Positions 41,304 through 49,406 of a stretch of DNA of 64,000 bases are shown piece after piece (position 1 is the stretch's first letter; the number at the start of each line of letters is the position of its first letter). The notes beneath the pieces are model-generated. The model was not told the DNA's origin. It searched no databases and saw nothing but the letters and a program-made list of their open reading frames with translations. This DNA is from Sphaerisporangium krabiense (GTDB lineage: Bacteria; Actinomycetota; Actinomycetes; Streptosporangiales; Streptosporangiaceae): contig NZ_JACHBR010000003.1 in NCBI RefSeq assembly GCF_014200435.1, forward strand, positions 124,001-188,000, in the 5' to 3' direction. The position numbers were made by a program, and so were the translations under genes.

Positions 41304-41789
41304 ATGGAACCCCGTTTCGACCTGATGACCAACGAGCTCGGCGCCAAGATCGCCAAGCGGATCTACAACGTCGCCCTGGCCATCGTCCGGTCGCCGCTGC
41401 CCGAGGCCACCCAGAACCTGGTGATGCTGCGCGCCAGCCAGATCAACGGCTGCGGCTTCTGCGTCGACTACCACACCAAGGACGCCACCGCCGCCGGAGA
41501 GGACCAGACCCGGCTGAACCTGGTCGCCGCCTGGCGCGAGTCCACCGTGTTCACCGACGCCGAGCGCGCCGCGCTGGCGCTCACCGAGGAGGGCACCCGG
41601 ATCGCCGACGCCCACCACGGCGTGTCGGATGAGACCTGGGCGAAGGCGCGTGAGCACTACGACGACGACCAGATCGCCGCGCTGGTCTCCCTGATCGCCA
41701 TGATCAACGCCAACAACCGCCTCAACGTGATCGTGCGCAACCCCGGCGGCTCCTACCGGTCCGGCCAGTTCACCGACATGGCCAACTGA
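41304..41789 (+). CDS. Carboxymuconolactone decarboxylase/AhpD-like protein
   Basis: This 161-residue all-helical protein of the CMD superfamily has the active-site pair in 'QINGCGFCVDYHTKDA' (C-x-x-C-x3-H) near residue 52, as in AhpD peroxidase-type proteins. The helix 'FTDAERAALALTEEGTRIA' is also conserved. It likely acts as a thiol-dependent peroxidase or hydroperoxide-reducing protein. ECF41 sigma factors are typically linked to such 'COE' genes (carboxymuconolactone decarboxylase, oxidoreductase, epimerase), and it has a fitting promoter. Confidence 0.9.
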   Translation: MEPRFDLMTNELGAKIAKRIYNVALAIVRSPLPEATQNLVMLRASQINGCGFCVDYHTKDATAAGEDQTRLNLVAAWRESTVFTDAERAALALTEEGTRIADAHHGVSDETWAKAREHYDDDQIAALVSLIAMINANNRLNVIVRNPGGSYRSGQFTDMAN

Positions 41790-41846
41790 CCGGCAGGCCG
41801 ATCCCACCCCGGCCGAGGACCATCCGATCTGGGCCGGGTCCCGCGC

Positions 41847-42075
41847 ATGCGGCGCGGCTCCGGGGACCCGGTCCGCAGATTCGAGGTCTCACCGGCGGGC
41901 AGCATCGCGGTGCGCGACCGCGCGGGGGTCTGGTTCGGCTCGGCGGGTGTGTCCGACATCGAGGCCGTGGATTCCCGGCACCCGCTACGGCCTCGGCGTC
42001 TTCTCCCAGAGGCTGCCCTGCGGCGTGACGGTCTGGGGCAACGGCGGCGCCACCTACGGCCGGCCGGGTCCTGAC
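41847..42075 (+). pseudogene. Beta-lactamase-fold serine hydrolase remnant
   Basis: Two non-contiguous pieces of a DD-peptidase/class C-like hydrolase are fused. In one frame 'SIAVRDRAGVWFGSAGVSDI' (about 41900-41960) matches the N-terminal strands before the S-x-x-K motif. About ten bases later, in another frame, 'TRYGLGVFSQRLPCGVTVWG' and 'NGGATYG' match the region around the third motif, normally H-G-G, here N-G-G. The S-x-x-K and Y-x-N motifs between them are gone. A deletion of several hundred bases is the simplest cause. No signal peptide remains. Confidence 0.6.
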
Positions 42076-42158
42076 CGGCGGGCGCCGCAGGCCGGGGGTT
42101 TGCGGGCTCCCAGCAGGGCAATCGGTCCTGACGGGGAGCGCGACGGAGAGGGGCCGGC

Positions 42159-42383
42159 GTGGAGGAGCAGGACGGCGAGGTCACCGTGACGCCGTGCCGG
42201 GACGGGCCCCTGCTGGTCCGGGGCCGGTTCACGATCACGACTCAGGACGGCCGCGTCATCGACCCCGGCCGGGCGACGGTCGCGCTGTGCCGGTGCGGCC
42301 GGTCGGCGACCAAGCCGTTCTGCGACGGCTCGCACAAGGTGGTCGGCTTCCGGGCGCCCAGCGAGCCCGAGACGCCGCCCTGA
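42159..42383 (+). CDS. CDGSH iron-sulfur domain protein
   Basis: This small protein of 74 residues binds a [2Fe-2S] cluster through the C-x-C-x2-S-x3-P-x-C-D-G-x2-H motif, here 'CRCGRSATKPFCDGSHK' at ~44-60, all three Cys and the His intact. The N-terminal half is a beta strand platform ('PLLVRGRFTITTQDGR'). Its 3' part (42242-42383) is read antisense by the end of the glycosyltransferase frame. It converges on a glycosyltransferase and heme-oxygenase-like enzyme pair and may serve that enzyme as electron donor or cluster carrier. Confidence 0.9.
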   Translation: MEEQDGEVTVTPCRDGPLLVRGRFTITTQDGRVIDPGRATVALCRCGRSATKPFCDGSHKVVGFRAPSEPETPP

Positions 42384-43324
42384 CGGCGGGCCCTGAGCTC
42401 GCGGGCCGAGTGCGCCGCCACGCGGATGGTCCGGCCCGCGTAGCGGACGCCGCCCCGCCCGCGCCGGTACAGGGCCAGCCAGCTGCACACCCCGCGTTCC
42501 AGCACCCAGACCGGCGCGAACAGCACGCAGGACGCGGGGAACACCCGGCGCCCGCCGGCCCTGCGCCGTCCGGCCTCGGCCACAGCGGCGGTGAGCGCGG
42601 CGCACCCGAGCACGCTCGCCAGGCGCCCGCGCGCCAGCAGGTACCCCAGCCCGGGGACGACCGCGAGGAAGACCGCCATCCGCGCGGGTTGCGCGAGGTC
42701 GTCGTAGGCCTGCCGGACGCGCTGCGCCCAGAACCGCCGCGCGTCGGGCGGCAGGCGGCGCACGTACAGGCCGGGCGCGTGGCGCTCACGCCCGCCGTGC
42801 GCCAGGACGGTGCGGACCAGCTCCAGGTTCTCGAACAGCACTTCGCCGTCGTAGCCGCCCATGCGTTCGAAGAACGATCTGCGCACGCCGAGGGTGCCGG
42901 GATGGTCGGCGCCGAAGGCGCGGTTGACCAGCGTGCGGGCGGTGTCCCAGCGGGCGTGCCAGGGCAGCGGGTCGAAGTGGTTCTGCGGCCGGACCACCTC
43001 GGCCTCCTCCAGCAGCGCCCGCAGCGCGGCCAGCCCGGCCGCGTCGTAGCGGACGTCGTCGTCGGCGATGACCACGTAGTCCGAGCGTGCCAGCCGCACG
43101 CCGGTGAGCACCCCGCCGACCTTGCCGTTGGCGGTCACCGCCCGCGGCGGCACGTGGCGCACGATCCCCTCCCACGCCCGGGCGTGCCGCCGGTACTGCC
43201 GCGGGGGTGAGCCGTCCACCACGATGACGCGGACCTGCCCGGCCAGGCGGCGCAGGTAACCGGTCAGCTCCGCCGGATCGGCGTCGTCGTCCCAGCGCAG
43301 CGGCAGGACGTAGTCCAGGTCCAT
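42242..43324 (-). CDS. Family 2-like glycosyltransferase with C-terminal membrane segments
   Basis: This 360-residue enzyme has a GT-A fold. 'YVLPLRWDDDADPAELTGYLRRL' opens the nucleotide-binding part, 'VIVVDGSPP' is near residue 35, 'TANGKVGGVLTGVRLARSDYVVIADDDVRYD' carries the D-x-D metal site near 90-100, and 'GGYDGEVLFENLELVRTV' is the acceptor side. Two hydrophobic stretches follow (~225-300). The last ~50 residues are antisense to the CDGSH gene and non-conserved, so the natural stop may have been lost. The ATG overlaps the stop of the upstream heme-oxygenase-like gene by one base. Confidence 0.82.
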   Translation of the reverse strand: MDLDYVLPLRWDDDADPAELTGYLRRLAGQVRVIVVDGSPPRQYRRHARAWEGIVRHVPPRAVTANGKVGGVLTGVRLARSDYVVIADDDVRYDAAGLAALRALLEEAEVVRPQNHFDPLPWHARWDTARTLVNRAFGADHPGTLGVRRSFFERMGGYDGEVLFENLELVRTVLAHGGRERHAPGLYVRRLPPDARRFWAQRVRQAYDDLAQPARMAVFLAVVPGLGYLLARGRLASVLGCAALTAAVAEAGRRRAGGRRVFPASCVLFAPVWVLERGVCSWLALYRRGRGGVRYAGRTIRVAAHSARELRARRQGGVSGSLGARKPTTLCEPSQNGLVADRPHRHSATVARPGSMTRPS

Positions 43325-44331
43325 CACCGGCGTGCCCCGGCGTGGTCGCGCAGGGACGTGCGGCCGGCGCACCAGTGGCGCATCACGTGCTCGCCGAAGA
43401 GCCGGTCCAGCGTCACCGCGCAGGCCGCGCCGTACAGCACGTCCCCGGCCAGGCCGGGGTGCTCGGCGGCGAACGCGCCGCACATGTCGTTGGCGGCGAT
43501 CTGCTCGTGGACGGCGTCGGCCTGGACGTGCTCGTCGAAGAAGCGCCGCGCCGTCGCGCCGGCGCGGAGCCTGCGCAGGCCCTGGCTGTAGCGGTGGTTG
43601 GGCAGCGAGGAGGTCATCTCCAGGGCCGCCAGGTGGCCGAGGATCGCGCCCCGGTGCCGCCGGTGCAGGCCGAACATCGACATGGTGTTGCCGATCGCCA
43701 GCGTGATCGCGGGCACCCGGTCGGCGTAGGCGCCGTAGGAGTCGTCCAGGCCCATCTCCCGCAGGGTGGCGCGGAACAGCTCCGAGTGCATCCGGTGCGG
43801 GCGACCGCCCCCGTACTCGTCGGCCTGGATCTCCACCAGCGCCGCCTTGGCCGGTCCGCGCAGCCGGGGGATCGCCCAGGTGTGCGGGTCGGCCTCCTTG
43901 AGGTGGTACAGCGACCGGTGGATCAGGAACTCGCGGAACTGCTCGGCGTCCGCGGCGCGGTGCAGGAAGATCGCCATGGCGGCTCCCTCCTCCTGGGAGG
44001 CGATGAGCTCGGCCAGGGCCTGCGGGATCTCCCCGGCCGCCGCGGGCGGCGGCGCCGGCACGGCCGCGGCCAGGTCCGCCGCGTGCCGTTCCTCCAGCCG
44101 TGCTCGCAGCTCCAGAAGCGAGGGGTTCCACTCCCACCGGTCGTCCACGCCGTCCAAACCGCCGTAGTGCAGCTCGTAGCAGGCGAACAGCGCGAGCTGG
44201 ATGTCCTCGTCGGTCAGCGCGCAGGCGCCGGACGGAACCGGGCAGGGCCCCAGCTCGTGCGGGGGGCGGGCAAGGGCCTCCAGGAGCCACCAGGTGAGAG
44301 GGCCGCGTGGCGAGGGCACCTGCACATCCAC
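43324..44331 (-). CDS. Iron-containing redox enzyme (heme-oxygenase-like diiron fold)
   Basis: This 335-residue all-helical protein belongs to the heme-oxygenase-like diiron oxidase (HDO) group. Likely iron ligands are in 'FREFLIHRSLYHLKEADPHTW' near residue 140, 'ALVEIQADEYGGGRPHRMHSELF' near 165-185 (E...D-E-Y-G), and 'FFDEHVQADAVHEQIAANDM' near 265-285 (E-H...H-E). HDOs perform O2-dependent C-C cleavage or N-oxygenation on small molecules. It is coupled to the glycosyltransferase and convergent with the CDGSH gene. Substrate is unknown. Confidence 0.85.
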   Translation of the reverse strand: MDVQVPSPRGPLTWWLLEALARPPHELGPCPVPSGACALTDEDIQLALFACYELHYGGLDGVDDRWEWNPSLLELRARLEERHAADLAAAVPAPPPAAAGEIPQALAELIASQEEGAAMAIFLHRAADAEQFREFLIHRSLYHLKEADPHTWAIPRLRGPAKAALVEIQADEYGGGRPHRMHSELFRATLREMGLDDSYGAYADRVPAITLAIGNTMSMFGLHRRHRGAILGHLAALEMTSSLPNHRYSQGLRRLRAGATARRFFDEHVQADAVHEQIAANDMCGAFAAEHPGLAGDVLYGAACAVTLDRLFGEHVMRHWCAGRTSLRDHAGARR

Positions 44332-44448
44332 ACCCCGATCTGTCGTGGTTTGGAGGGATTTGCACCTTTATCACCTCCTACCCGCGCCGCCCCCTCTCAT
44401 GCGCGACCGCGGTCCCGGCCCGCGTCTTCCGCTAATCGGTATTGCTGA

Positions 44449-44485
44449 GTACCGGTAGTCAGTGTTACTTTGTACCGGTAGTCAG
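44449..44485. promoter_or_regulatory. PadR operator: two direct repeats
   Basis: GTACCGGTAGTCAG occurs twice, at 44449-44462 and 44472-44485, 23 bases apart. Each copy contains the palindrome TACCGGTA. The repeats lie 31-67 bases upstream of the padR start with a TACTTT-like -10 between them. PadR proteins bind such sites to repress their own operon. Confidence 0.6.
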
Positions 44486-44515
44486 CGTCACCAAGTAGCC
44501 AAGAGGGAGTGATCC

Positions 44516-44845
44516 GTGGGCAAGCAGGTGACGGAAATGCTCAAGGGAACGCTGGAGGGCATCGTCCTGGCGATCCTGTCCGGCCGGTCCGCGTACGGCT
44601 ACGAGATCACGGCGTGGCTGCGGGATCAGGGCTTCACCGACATCGCGGAAGGCACCATCTACGCGCTGCTGGTCCGGGTCGAGCAGCGCGGCCTGGTCGA
44701 CGTGGAGAAGGTCCCGTCCGAGAAGGGGCCGCCGCGCAAGGTGTACTCCCTGAACGCCCAGGGGCGGGAGTACCTCGAAGAGTTCTGGAGAACCTGGAGC
44801 TTCCTTGCCGAAAGGCTCGAACAGCTCCGCGAAGGAGGCGAGTGA
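44516..44845 (+). CDS. PadR-family repressor
   Basis: This 109-residue winged-helix regulator has 'GTLEGIVLAILSGRSAYGYEI' at the start, 'IAEGTIYALLVRVEQRGLV' as recognition helix (~43-61), and 'PPRKVYSLNAQGREYLEEF' as wing and dimerisation helix. GTG start with AGAGGGAG upstream. It is the first gene of an operon with a DUF1048 protein, an ABC ATPase, a permease and a P450, and it presumably represses that operon until a drug binds. Confidence 0.92.
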   Translation: MGKQVTEMLKGTLEGIVLAILSGRSAYGYEITAWLRDQGFTDIAEGTIYALLVRVEQRGLVDVEKVPSEKGPPRKVYSLNAQGREYLEEFWRTWSFLAERLEQLREGGE

Positions 44846-44847
44846 AC

Positions 44848-45261
44848 ATGGCCGCAGGGCCGAACGAACCCAAGAGCCGCTACCTGCAGTACCTGGAGGT
44901 CGTCACGGGGTCGCTGGAGGAAAAGCGGCGCTACCGGCAGTACAAGGCGCGCGTCAAGCGGCTTCCCGAGAACTATCGCACGGCGGTCGAAGCGCTGGAG
45001 CGGTATCTGATGCACTTCGGACCGGCCGACGGCGCCGGAGCGATGTCGATGTACGAGGACCTCGCCGACCTGTTCGAACAGAGCGTCGCGGACGGCACCC
45101 CGATTCGCGACATCTTCGGGGCGGACCCGGTGGAGTTCGTCGAGGCGTTCATGGCCAACTACCCGGCCGGTCAGTACAGAGCCCGGGAGCGCAACCGCTT
45201 CACCAGCGCCATCCAGCGCGCCGCGGGCGAAGACACCGGACAGGACGGGACGGACCGATGA
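44848..45261 (+). CDS. DUF1048 family protein
   Basis: This 137-residue helical protein of the DUF1048 group is almost always encoded right after a PadR repressor. Visible motifs are 'GSLEEKRRYRQYKARVKRLPENYRTAVEALERYL' and 'MYEDLADLFEQSVADG', then 'DPVEFVEAFMANYP'. The biochemical role is unknown; a link to PadR function or to the following transporter is inferred. AAGGAGG nine bases upstream supports the ATG at 44848; a GTG at 44842 would overlap the padR stop. Confidence 0.88.
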   Translation: MAAGPNEPKSRYLQYLEVVTGSLEEKRRYRQYKARVKRLPENYRTAVEALERYLMHFGPADGAGAMSMYEDLADLFEQSVADGTPIRDIFGADPVEFVEAFMANYPAGQYRARERNRFTSAIQRAAGEDTGQDGTDR

Positions 45262-46070
45262 CGACATCCGAGGCGATCCAGGTGCGGGGCCTGGAGAAGT
45301 CGTACAAGACACTGCGGGTGCTGCGCGGCGTGGACTTCGCCGTGGCGCGGGGCGGCATCTTCGCCCTGCTCGGCTCCAACGGCGCGGGCAAGACCACGGT
45401 CGTGAAGATCCTCTCCACGCTGCTCAAGGCCGACGCGGGGACCGCCACCGTCAACGGGTCGGACGTCGCCACGCAGGCCGCGGACGTGCGAGAGTCCATC
45501 AGCCTCACAGGACAGTTCGCCGCCGTCGACGAGATCCTCAGCGGGCGCGAGAACCTCGTGCTGGTCGCCCGCCTGCGACATCTCAAGGATCCGGGCAGGA
45601 TCGCCGATGACCTGCTCGAACGCTTCGCGCTGACCGACGCGGCGGCGCGGAAGGTGGCGACGTACTCGGGGGGCATGCGCCGCCGCCTCGACATCGCGAT
45701 GAGCCTCATCGGGAATCCGCCGGTCGTCTTCCTCGACGAGCCGACGACCGGGCTCGACCCCCAGGCGCGCATCGAGGTGTGGCAGGCCGTCAGGGAACTC
45801 GCCGAGCACGGCACGACGGTGCTGCTCACGACGCAGTATCTGGACGAGGCCGAACACCTCGCCGACCGGATCGCGATCCTCCACGAGGGCCGGATCATCG
45901 TCAACGGCACCCTCGACGAGCTCAAGCGGCTGCTCCCGCCCGCCGAGGTCCGGTACGTCGAGAAGCAGCCGACCCTGGAGGACGTCTTCCTCGCGCTCGT
46001 CGGCGGGGGCAAGGACGGCGACGCCGGCGATGACCGCACGACGGCACCGGCGAGTGAGGACCGACGATGA
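45258..46070 (+). CDS. DrrA-like ABC exporter ATP-binding protein
   Basis: This 270-residue ATPase has Walker A 'GSNGAGKTT' near residue 40 (S in place of the more common P), 'LTGQFAAVDEILSGRENL' Q-loop, signature 'YSGGMRRRLDIAMSL', Walker B '[13 protein letters not shown]' and 'TTQYLDEAEHLADRI' (Q in place of the usual H in the H-loop, as in DrrA itself). The C-terminus with 'LEDVFLALVGGG' matches daunorubicin-resistance-type ATPases. It overlaps both neighbours by four bases. With the next gene it forms a drug efflux pump. Confidence 0.93.
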   Translation: MTTSEAIQVRGLEKSYKTLRVLRGVDFAVARGGIFALLGSNGAGKTTVVKILSTLLKADAGTATVNGSDVATQAADVRESISLTGQFAAVDEILSGRENLVLVARLRHLKDPGRIADDLLERFALTDAAARKVATYSGGMRRRLDIAMSLIGNPPVVFLDEPTTGLDPQARIEVWQAVRELAEHGTTVLLTTQYLDEAEHLADRIAILHEGRIIVNGTLDELKRLLPPAEVRYVEKQPTLEDVFLALVGGGKDGDAGDDRTTAPASEDRR

Positions 46071-46828
46071 CCAAGCACTTTTTCGGCGACACCATCACCC
46101 TGCTCGGACGATCCCTGCGCCACATCACGCGCAGCCTGGACACCATCATCACGACCGCGGTCATGCCGATCGCCATGATGCTGCTGTTCGTCTACGTGTT
46201 CGGCGGCGCGATCAGAACGGGGTCGGACTCGTATGTGAACTACCTGCTGCCCGGCATCCTGCTCATCACCATCGCCTCGGGCATCTCCTATACGGCGTTC
46301 CGGCTCTTCCTGGACATGAAGGGGGGCATCTTCGAGCGGTTCCAGTCGATGCCGATCGCGCGGTCGTCGGTCCTGTGGGCGCACGTGCTGACCTCGCTGG
46401 TCGCCAATCTGATCTCCCTCGTGGTCGTCGTGCTCGTCGCCCTGCTGATGGGCTTCCGGTCCGGGGCGGGAGTACTGGCCTGGCTCGCGGTCGCCGGCAT
46501 CCTGCTCCTGTTCACCCTGGCGCTGACCTGGATCGCCGTCATCCCCGGTCTGTCCGCCAAGTCCGCGGACGGCGCGAGCGCGTTCTCCTACCCGCTCGTC
46601 TTCCTGCCGTTCGTCAGCTCGGCGTTCGTGCCCGCCGACACCATGCCCGGCCCGGTGCGCGCCTTCGCCGAGCACCAGCCGGTGACCGCCATCGTCAACG
46701 CCATCCGCGGCCTGTTCACCCAGCAGCCGGTCGGCACCGACATCTGGATCGCCCTCGCCTGGTGCGCCGGCATCCTCGTCGTCGCGTACCTCTTCGCCAT
46801 GAACACCTACCGCCGCAAGATCTCCTAG
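46067..46828 (+). CDS. DrrB-like ABC exporter permease
   Basis: This 253-residue ABC-2 permease has six helices. 'PIAMMLLFVYVFGGAI' is helix 1, 'FLDMKGGIFERFQSMPIARSS' is the coupling helix typical of DrrB, and 'FLPFVSSAFVPADTMPGPVRAFAEHQPVTAIVNAIRGL' is the conserved C-terminal loop. It pairs with the preceding ATPase for efflux of a hydrophobic drug. The downstream gene is a P450. Confidence 0.93.
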   Translation: MTKHFFGDTITLLGRSLRHITRSLDTIITTAVMPIAMMLLFVYVFGGAIRTGSDSYVNYLLPGILLITIASGISYTAFRLFLDMKGGIFERFQSMPIARSSVLWAHVLTSLVANLISLVVVVLVALLMGFRSGAGVLAWLAVAGILLLFTLALTWIAVIPGLSAKSADGASAFSYPLVFLPFVSSAFVPADTMPGPVRAFAEHQPVTAIVNAIRGLFTQQPVGTDIWIALAWCAGILVVAYLFAMNTYRRKIS

Positions 46829-46850
46829 GTCCTGGCAGCAAGGAAGAATC

Positions 46851-48052
46851 ATGACCGAGTCCGTCCACACCGTCCCGGCGATGCCGGCGGCGCGTCCGCC
46901 CGGCTGTCCCTTCGACCCTCCCGCGGAGCTGCTCCAGGCCCGTGAGCACGGCCCGATCAGCCGCTTCCCCTTCCCCGACGGACACCAGGGCCGGCTGATC
47001 ACCGGCTACGACCTGGTCCGGTCCGTCCTGGCCGATCCGCGGTTCAGCGCCCGCAAGGAGCTCATGCGCCACCACCCGCTGATCGACTACGGCGACATCG
47101 AGGTCCCCCCGGCGCCGCCCGGCGAGTTCCTGCTCATGGACGAGCCGCGGCACGGCCGCTACCGCAAACCGCTCATCGGAAAGTTCACCGTACGGCGGAT
47201 GCGAGCGCTCACCGAGCGCGTCGAGCAGATCACCGCCGACCATCTGGACGCCATGGAGAAGGCCGGGCCTCCGGTGGACCTGGTGACCGCGTTCGCCAAG
47301 CCCGTCCCCGCCATCGTGATCTGCTGGGGGTGCCGTACGAGGACCGGGGCTTCTTCCAGGAGCACATCGACAAGTTCCTCGGCGGAGAGGTCGGCGACGA
47401 GGAGCTGATCGCGTCCTACACCGCGGTCCAGCACTACCTCGCCGAGCTGGTGGCCGCCAAGCGCGCCGACCCCACCGACGACGTGCTCAGCGACCTCACC
47501 GACGGCGACCTGACCGACGAGGAGCTGAGGGGCATGGCCCTGATCCTGCTGTCGGCCGGGTTCGACACCACCGCCAACATGCTGGCGCTCGGCACCTTCG
47601 CGCTGCTGCGGAACCCGGAGCAGCTCGCCGCGCTGCGCGCCGACCCCGCGCTCGCCGAGCAGGCCGTGGAGGAGCTGCTGCGGTACCTGAGCGTCGCCAA
47701 GCAGTTCTTCAGGGTCGCGCTGGAGGACGTCGAGCTGGGCGGCCACACCATCCCGGCCGGCACGACCGTCATCCTGTCCCTGAACACCGCCAACCGCGAT
47801 CCCGAGCGCTTCCCCGACCCCCACACGCTCGACCTCCGGCGGCAGGACGGCGGACACCTGGCCTTCGGTCACGGCATCCACCAGTGCCTGGGCCAGCAGC
47901 TCGCCCGCGTCGAGATGCGGGTCGCCTTCCCCGCGCTGCTCACCCGCTTCCCCACCCTGCGGCTGGCCGTACCGGCCGAAGAGGTCGCCCTGCGCCCGGA
48001 GACCGCCGACATCTACGGCGTCAAGAGCCTCCCGGTCACCTGGGACGTGTGA
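46851..48052 (+). pseudogene. Cytochrome P450, frameshifted
   Basis: The first 157 codons read a normal bacterial P450 N-terminus ('LITGYDLVRSVLADPRFSAR', 'FLLMDEPRHGRYRKPLIGKF' with the C-helix, 'LVTAFAKPVPAIVIC'). At about 47319-47326 the frame shifts; the rest continues in another frame with 'GVPYEDRGFFQ', I-helix 'LLSAGFDTTANML', E-x-x-R 'EELLRYL' and heme-binding 'FGHGIHQCLGQQLA'. Homologues have '...VICELLGVPYED'; loss of 7 bases fits the gap exactly. All catalytic motifs are otherwise intact, so the lesion is recent or a sequencing error. It follows the exporter genes by 22 bases and probably modified the exported drug or its own substrate. Confidence 0.85.
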
Positions 48053-48115
48053 CCGCGACGCGGGCGGTGCCGGGGAGTCCGGCGACCGGAATCCCGGCCG
48101 CCGCCGCACCTCGGT

Positions 48116-48568
48116 TCAGCTCACCGCCCGCTTCACCAGCGCGCCGATCCGCTCCTCCACCTCGGGCGTCACCTCGGTCAGGGCGAACGCGGCCGGCCAC
48201 ATCGCGTCCTCGTCCAGGTTCGCCTGGTCGCTGAACCCGAGCGTCGCGTAGCGGGTCTTGAACTTCTCCGCGGGCTGGAAGTGACAGACGACCTTGCCGT
48301 CCAGCGTGTAGGCGGGCATCCCGTACCAGAGCTTCGGCGCCAGGGCCGGGGCGCTGGCCATGATGACGGCGTGGACCCGCTCGGCCATGATGCGATCCGG
48401 GTCGTTCATCTCGGCGATCTTCGCGAGCACGTCCTGGGCCGCCTCGGCCGCCTTGTCCGCGCGCGAGCCGCGTCGCGCCGCCTTCTTCTGCTCCTTGGCG
48501 TGCTCCTTCATCGCGGCACGTTCCTCGGCCGTGAATCCCTCGTACGCGCCGCTTTCGGTGCTGCTCAT
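48116..48568 (-). CDS. DUF1801/YdhG-like protein
   Basis: This 150-residue cytoplasmic protein has a helical, lysine-rich N-terminal part ('TAEERAAMKEHAKEQKKAARR'), then a DUF1801-like core with 'RVHAVIMASAPALAPKLWYGMPAYTLDGKVVCHFQP' and 'KFKTRYATLGFSDQANLD'. The family is known from frataxin-like YdhG, but this subgroup is uncharacterised. ATG at 48568 is chosen because upstream sequence is not conserved. Convergent with the P450 pseudogene. Confidence 0.8.
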   Translation of the reverse strand: MSSTESGAYEGFTAEERAAMKEHAKEQKKAARRGSRADKAAEAAQDVLAKIAEMNDPDRIMAERVHAVIMASAPALAPKLWYGMPAYTLDGKVVCHFQPAEKFKTRYATLGFSDQANLDEDAMWPAAFALTEVTPEVEERIGALVKRAVS

Positions 48569-48677
48569 GATGAGACTTACCCCTTGAGGATCTTGGCAAT
48601 GGAGTACAGAGAGGATACGACAAACTTGGACAATGGCGACATGAGTGGACATATCCCGCCCGCCGGAGGCCGCCCGC

Positions 48678-49406
48678 TCAGGCAAGCCACTCCCGCAGCC
48701 CGGGCAGTTGGCCGAGCTCCGACTCCACGTGCCGCCGGTCGGCGGGGGTGAGTTCCAGGCCGCGCAGCTCGGCGGCCCACGGGTCGGCGGGCTCGCCGAG
48801 GACCGTGGCCAGATCGACGAGATGGCCCAAGGCCAGGGCGCGCTCGACCGGCGCGGCGTCCGCGCCGTGCCTGCGCATCGCGGACTTCAGCGCGCGGAAC
48901 GCCTGCAGGTCGTCGTTCTTGAACTCGCGCAGGATGCGGGCGTTGTCGAGCGCCTTGGCCAGGCCGGTCAGCCGCTTGGAGCCGCCGTACTCCAGCTCGG
49001 CGGGCTCGTCGCGCTGGATGAAAATGATCGAGTTCCCGGACGGATCGACCAGGGTGAACCGGGAGGCGCCCGGCCGGTAGCGGGTGATCCGCGGACGGCC
49101 GGAGCTCAGCGCCTTTCCGTAGGCCCGGCGCATCGCCGCGACGAACGCCGCGTGGTACGGCGCCACCGCGTCGACCAGGACCAGGCAGCCCCCGGCCTGC
49201 TCCTGGGCCGGGTCCAGATCCTTGGGCGCCGGGCCGAAGTGCAGGTCGAAGCCGCTCCACCGCAGGGCCAGATACACATAGGGTCTGGTCTGCCGGTAGG
49301 TCGCCTCGAACCCCAGCGCCGTGTAGAAGGCCAAAGTCTCCTCCACCGACGCACACGGCATCAACGGCACCGTCGTCTCGTTCGGCCGGACCGCGGGCTC
49401 ACTCAC
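48678..49406 (-). CDS. VOC-family protein with C-terminal extension
   Basis: This 242-residue protein starts with a bleomycin-resistance-like VOC domain at ~10-125: 'VPLMPCASVEETLAFYTALGF', 'LHFGPAP', and 'RFTLVDPSGNSIIFIQRDEP'. An extra helical domain of ~110 residues follows, with 'RLTGLAKALDNARILREFKNDD' and 'ALALGHLVDLATVLGEP', whose function I do not know. GTG at 49406 follows GGAGGGGG by seven bases. It is divergent from the MerR-PP2C gene. Confidence 0.85.
   Translation of the reverse strand: MSEPAVRPNETTVPLMPCASVEETLAFYTALGFEATYRQTRPYVYLALRWSGFDLHFGPAPKDLDPAQEQAGGCLVLVDAVAPYHAAFVAAMRRAYGKALSSGRPRITRYRPGASRFTLVDPSGNSIIFIQRDEPAELEYGGSKRLTGLAKALDNARILREFKNDDLQAFRALKSAMRRHGADAAPVERALALGHLVDLATVLGEPADPWAAELRGLELTPADRRHVESELGQLPGLREWLA

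Noticed and set aside
47250-47400. Programmed ribosomal frameshift in the P450
   Set aside because: No slippery heptamer or downstream stem is evident, and a 7-base loss matches the missing 'ELL' residues of the family.
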